Source of the DNA: Chara braunii
Taxonomy: Eukaryota > Streptophyta > Charophyceae > Charales > Characeae
Direction of reading: 5' to 3'
NCBI GenBank assembly: GCA_003427395.1
Contig: BFEA01000194.1
Location: 976,502 to 1,003,330 of the forward strand
DNA length: 26,829 nucleotides
A model generated the notes under the pieces. It did not search any database and was not told where the DNA came from. It worked only from the letters and a program-made list of their open reading frames with translations. A program made the position numbers and the translations under genes. Shown piece after piece: positions 26,231-26,829 of this stretch (position 1 is the first letter of the stretch; every line of letters starts with the position of its first letter).

Positions 26231-26436
26231 GGGCCTCAGTGCACTACTCACCAAATGTGTAAAATGGGAATGAATCTTGCGTTACTTCATGGGAAGATTC
26301 ACAGTGTTTTCGTTTTGGTCTTTTGTGCATGTACATGCACAAAAGACCAAAAAAAAAAGGCTATGAATCTTCCCATGAAGTAACACATTATTCATTCCCA
26401 TTTCACACATTTGGTAAGTAGTGGAGTGAGTCCGCC
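26231..26436. mobile_element. 206-bp near-perfect palindrome (fold-back MITE)
   Basis: The two arms, 26231-26332 and 26334-26436, are inverted copies along nearly their whole length: outer ends GGGC/GCCC, then CACTACTCACCAAATGTGT, ATGGGAATGAAT, TTACTTCATGGGAAGATTCA and GGTCTTTTGTGCATG, meeting at TGCATGTACATGCA with essentially no loop. Terminal words match the MITEs at 8404 and 9623. AAC flanks both ends, a possible 3-bp target duplication. Confidence 0.85.
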
Positions 26437-26745
26437 CAACCTGTAGAAGACGGGTGCCAAAATTTCGAAGTTGAACTTCGATTCTTCGAAGCTTGGACTG
26501 GCGCGGGGGTTGGGTTGCTCCACTGCCATTCGGCACTCTGGCGGCAGCGAGCGAGCAAGGAGGTGCGATATGCAAGCGTTAGGGCGAGCAGAAGCAACAG
26601 CTACAGCAAGGCGAGCGTGGTGGTGCGTGGCTATGCTGGCACAGCAGCAAGCTTGCAACGGCGGTGAGCGACGAGCTTGGCACAGCGGCAAGCTTGGCAC
26701 AGCGGCAAGCTTGCAACAACGGTGCGACGAGCTTGCAGCACTTCG

Positions 26746-26747
<2 letters not shown>
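26437..26747. other. Gene-free stretch with short repeats
   Basis: Apart from the palindrome at 26463 there is a 17-bp tandem repeat, AGCTTGGCACAGCGGCA (about 26673-26712), with related GAGCTTG-CA words to 26738. Small open frames on the minus strand are Ala/Ser-rich and show no family motif. Confidence 0.45.
26463..26480. repeat. Short palindrome
   Basis: TCGAAGTTGAACTTCGA is a near-perfect palindrome, followed by another TTCGAA at about 26484. Confidence 0.6.

Positions 26748-26829
<82 letters not shown>
26748..26829. repeat. (GA)n microsatellite, cut by the window end
   Basis: At least 41 GA units run to the end of the window. Confidence 0.97.

Overview
The window looks like nuclear DNA of a streptophyte (green plant or charophyte-type alga) with a large, transposon-rich genome. 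The grounds are: an EF-hand protein matching a small calcium-binding family known to me from land plants; several degenerate L1-type LINEs with plant-style domains (DUF4283-like region and zinc knuckle in ORF1; endonuclease, reverse transcriptase and a zf-RVT-like tail in ORF2); PIF/Harbinger-type and other MITEs; and long GA/CA microsatellites. Chara is one possible source, but the sequence does not prove this. Only one cellular gene is convincingly visible.

Layout. A CA microsatellite (1-80) and an empty stretch precede a nearly full-length, dead LINE on the + strand (about 443-7951). Its ORF1 and ORF2 carry many stops and frameshifts, and a deletion removed the reverse-transcriptase catalytic motif C. 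A 450-bp MITE flanked by TAA (7162-7611) sits in its 3' UTR. From 7.95 to 12.7 kb there is a dense mosaic of tiny non-autonomous elements: palindromic MITEs, two tRNA-like (SINE-like) units, a reverse-oriented LINE tail, a five-copy minisatellite, and a series of A-rich inserts bounded by 10-18 bp direct repeats, which look like extremely 5'-truncated retropositions.

From 13.56 to 14.81 kb lies the one good gene, a 415-codon uninterrupted ORF on the + strand. It has two canonical EF-hands at the N terminus and a long, low-complexity C-terminal extension ending in basic clusters. It is preceded by a (GA)n-(CAG)n leader directly at its Kozak-like ATG. Its last 18 codons, together with a GA tract, have been duplicated twice downstream. 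The DNA from 15 to 20.9 kb has no recognisable genes; it is T/G-rich on the + strand and full of minisatellites, and could be a long 3' UTR, introns or intergenic DNA.

From 21.4 kb onward the transposon mosaic resumes: two copies of a 165-169 bp MITE, a nested retroposed block with target duplications, a 5'-truncated LINE with a likely target duplication (22674-23434), a 128-bp fold-back, an AT-rich island, a minus-strand LINE tail (about 25800 down to 24164), a 206-bp near-perfect palindrome (26231-26436) and a terminal GA microsatellite. Three single N positions mark assembly joins; the one at 16500 is flanked by an identical 78-bp duplication and is probably an undetected contig overlap.

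The mobile elements form a coherent picture: LINE machinery (present here only as relics) accounts for the A-tailed inserts and target duplications, while DNA transposases encoded elsewhere would have moved the MITEs. All identifications come from reading motifs and repeats by eye; no database search was possible.
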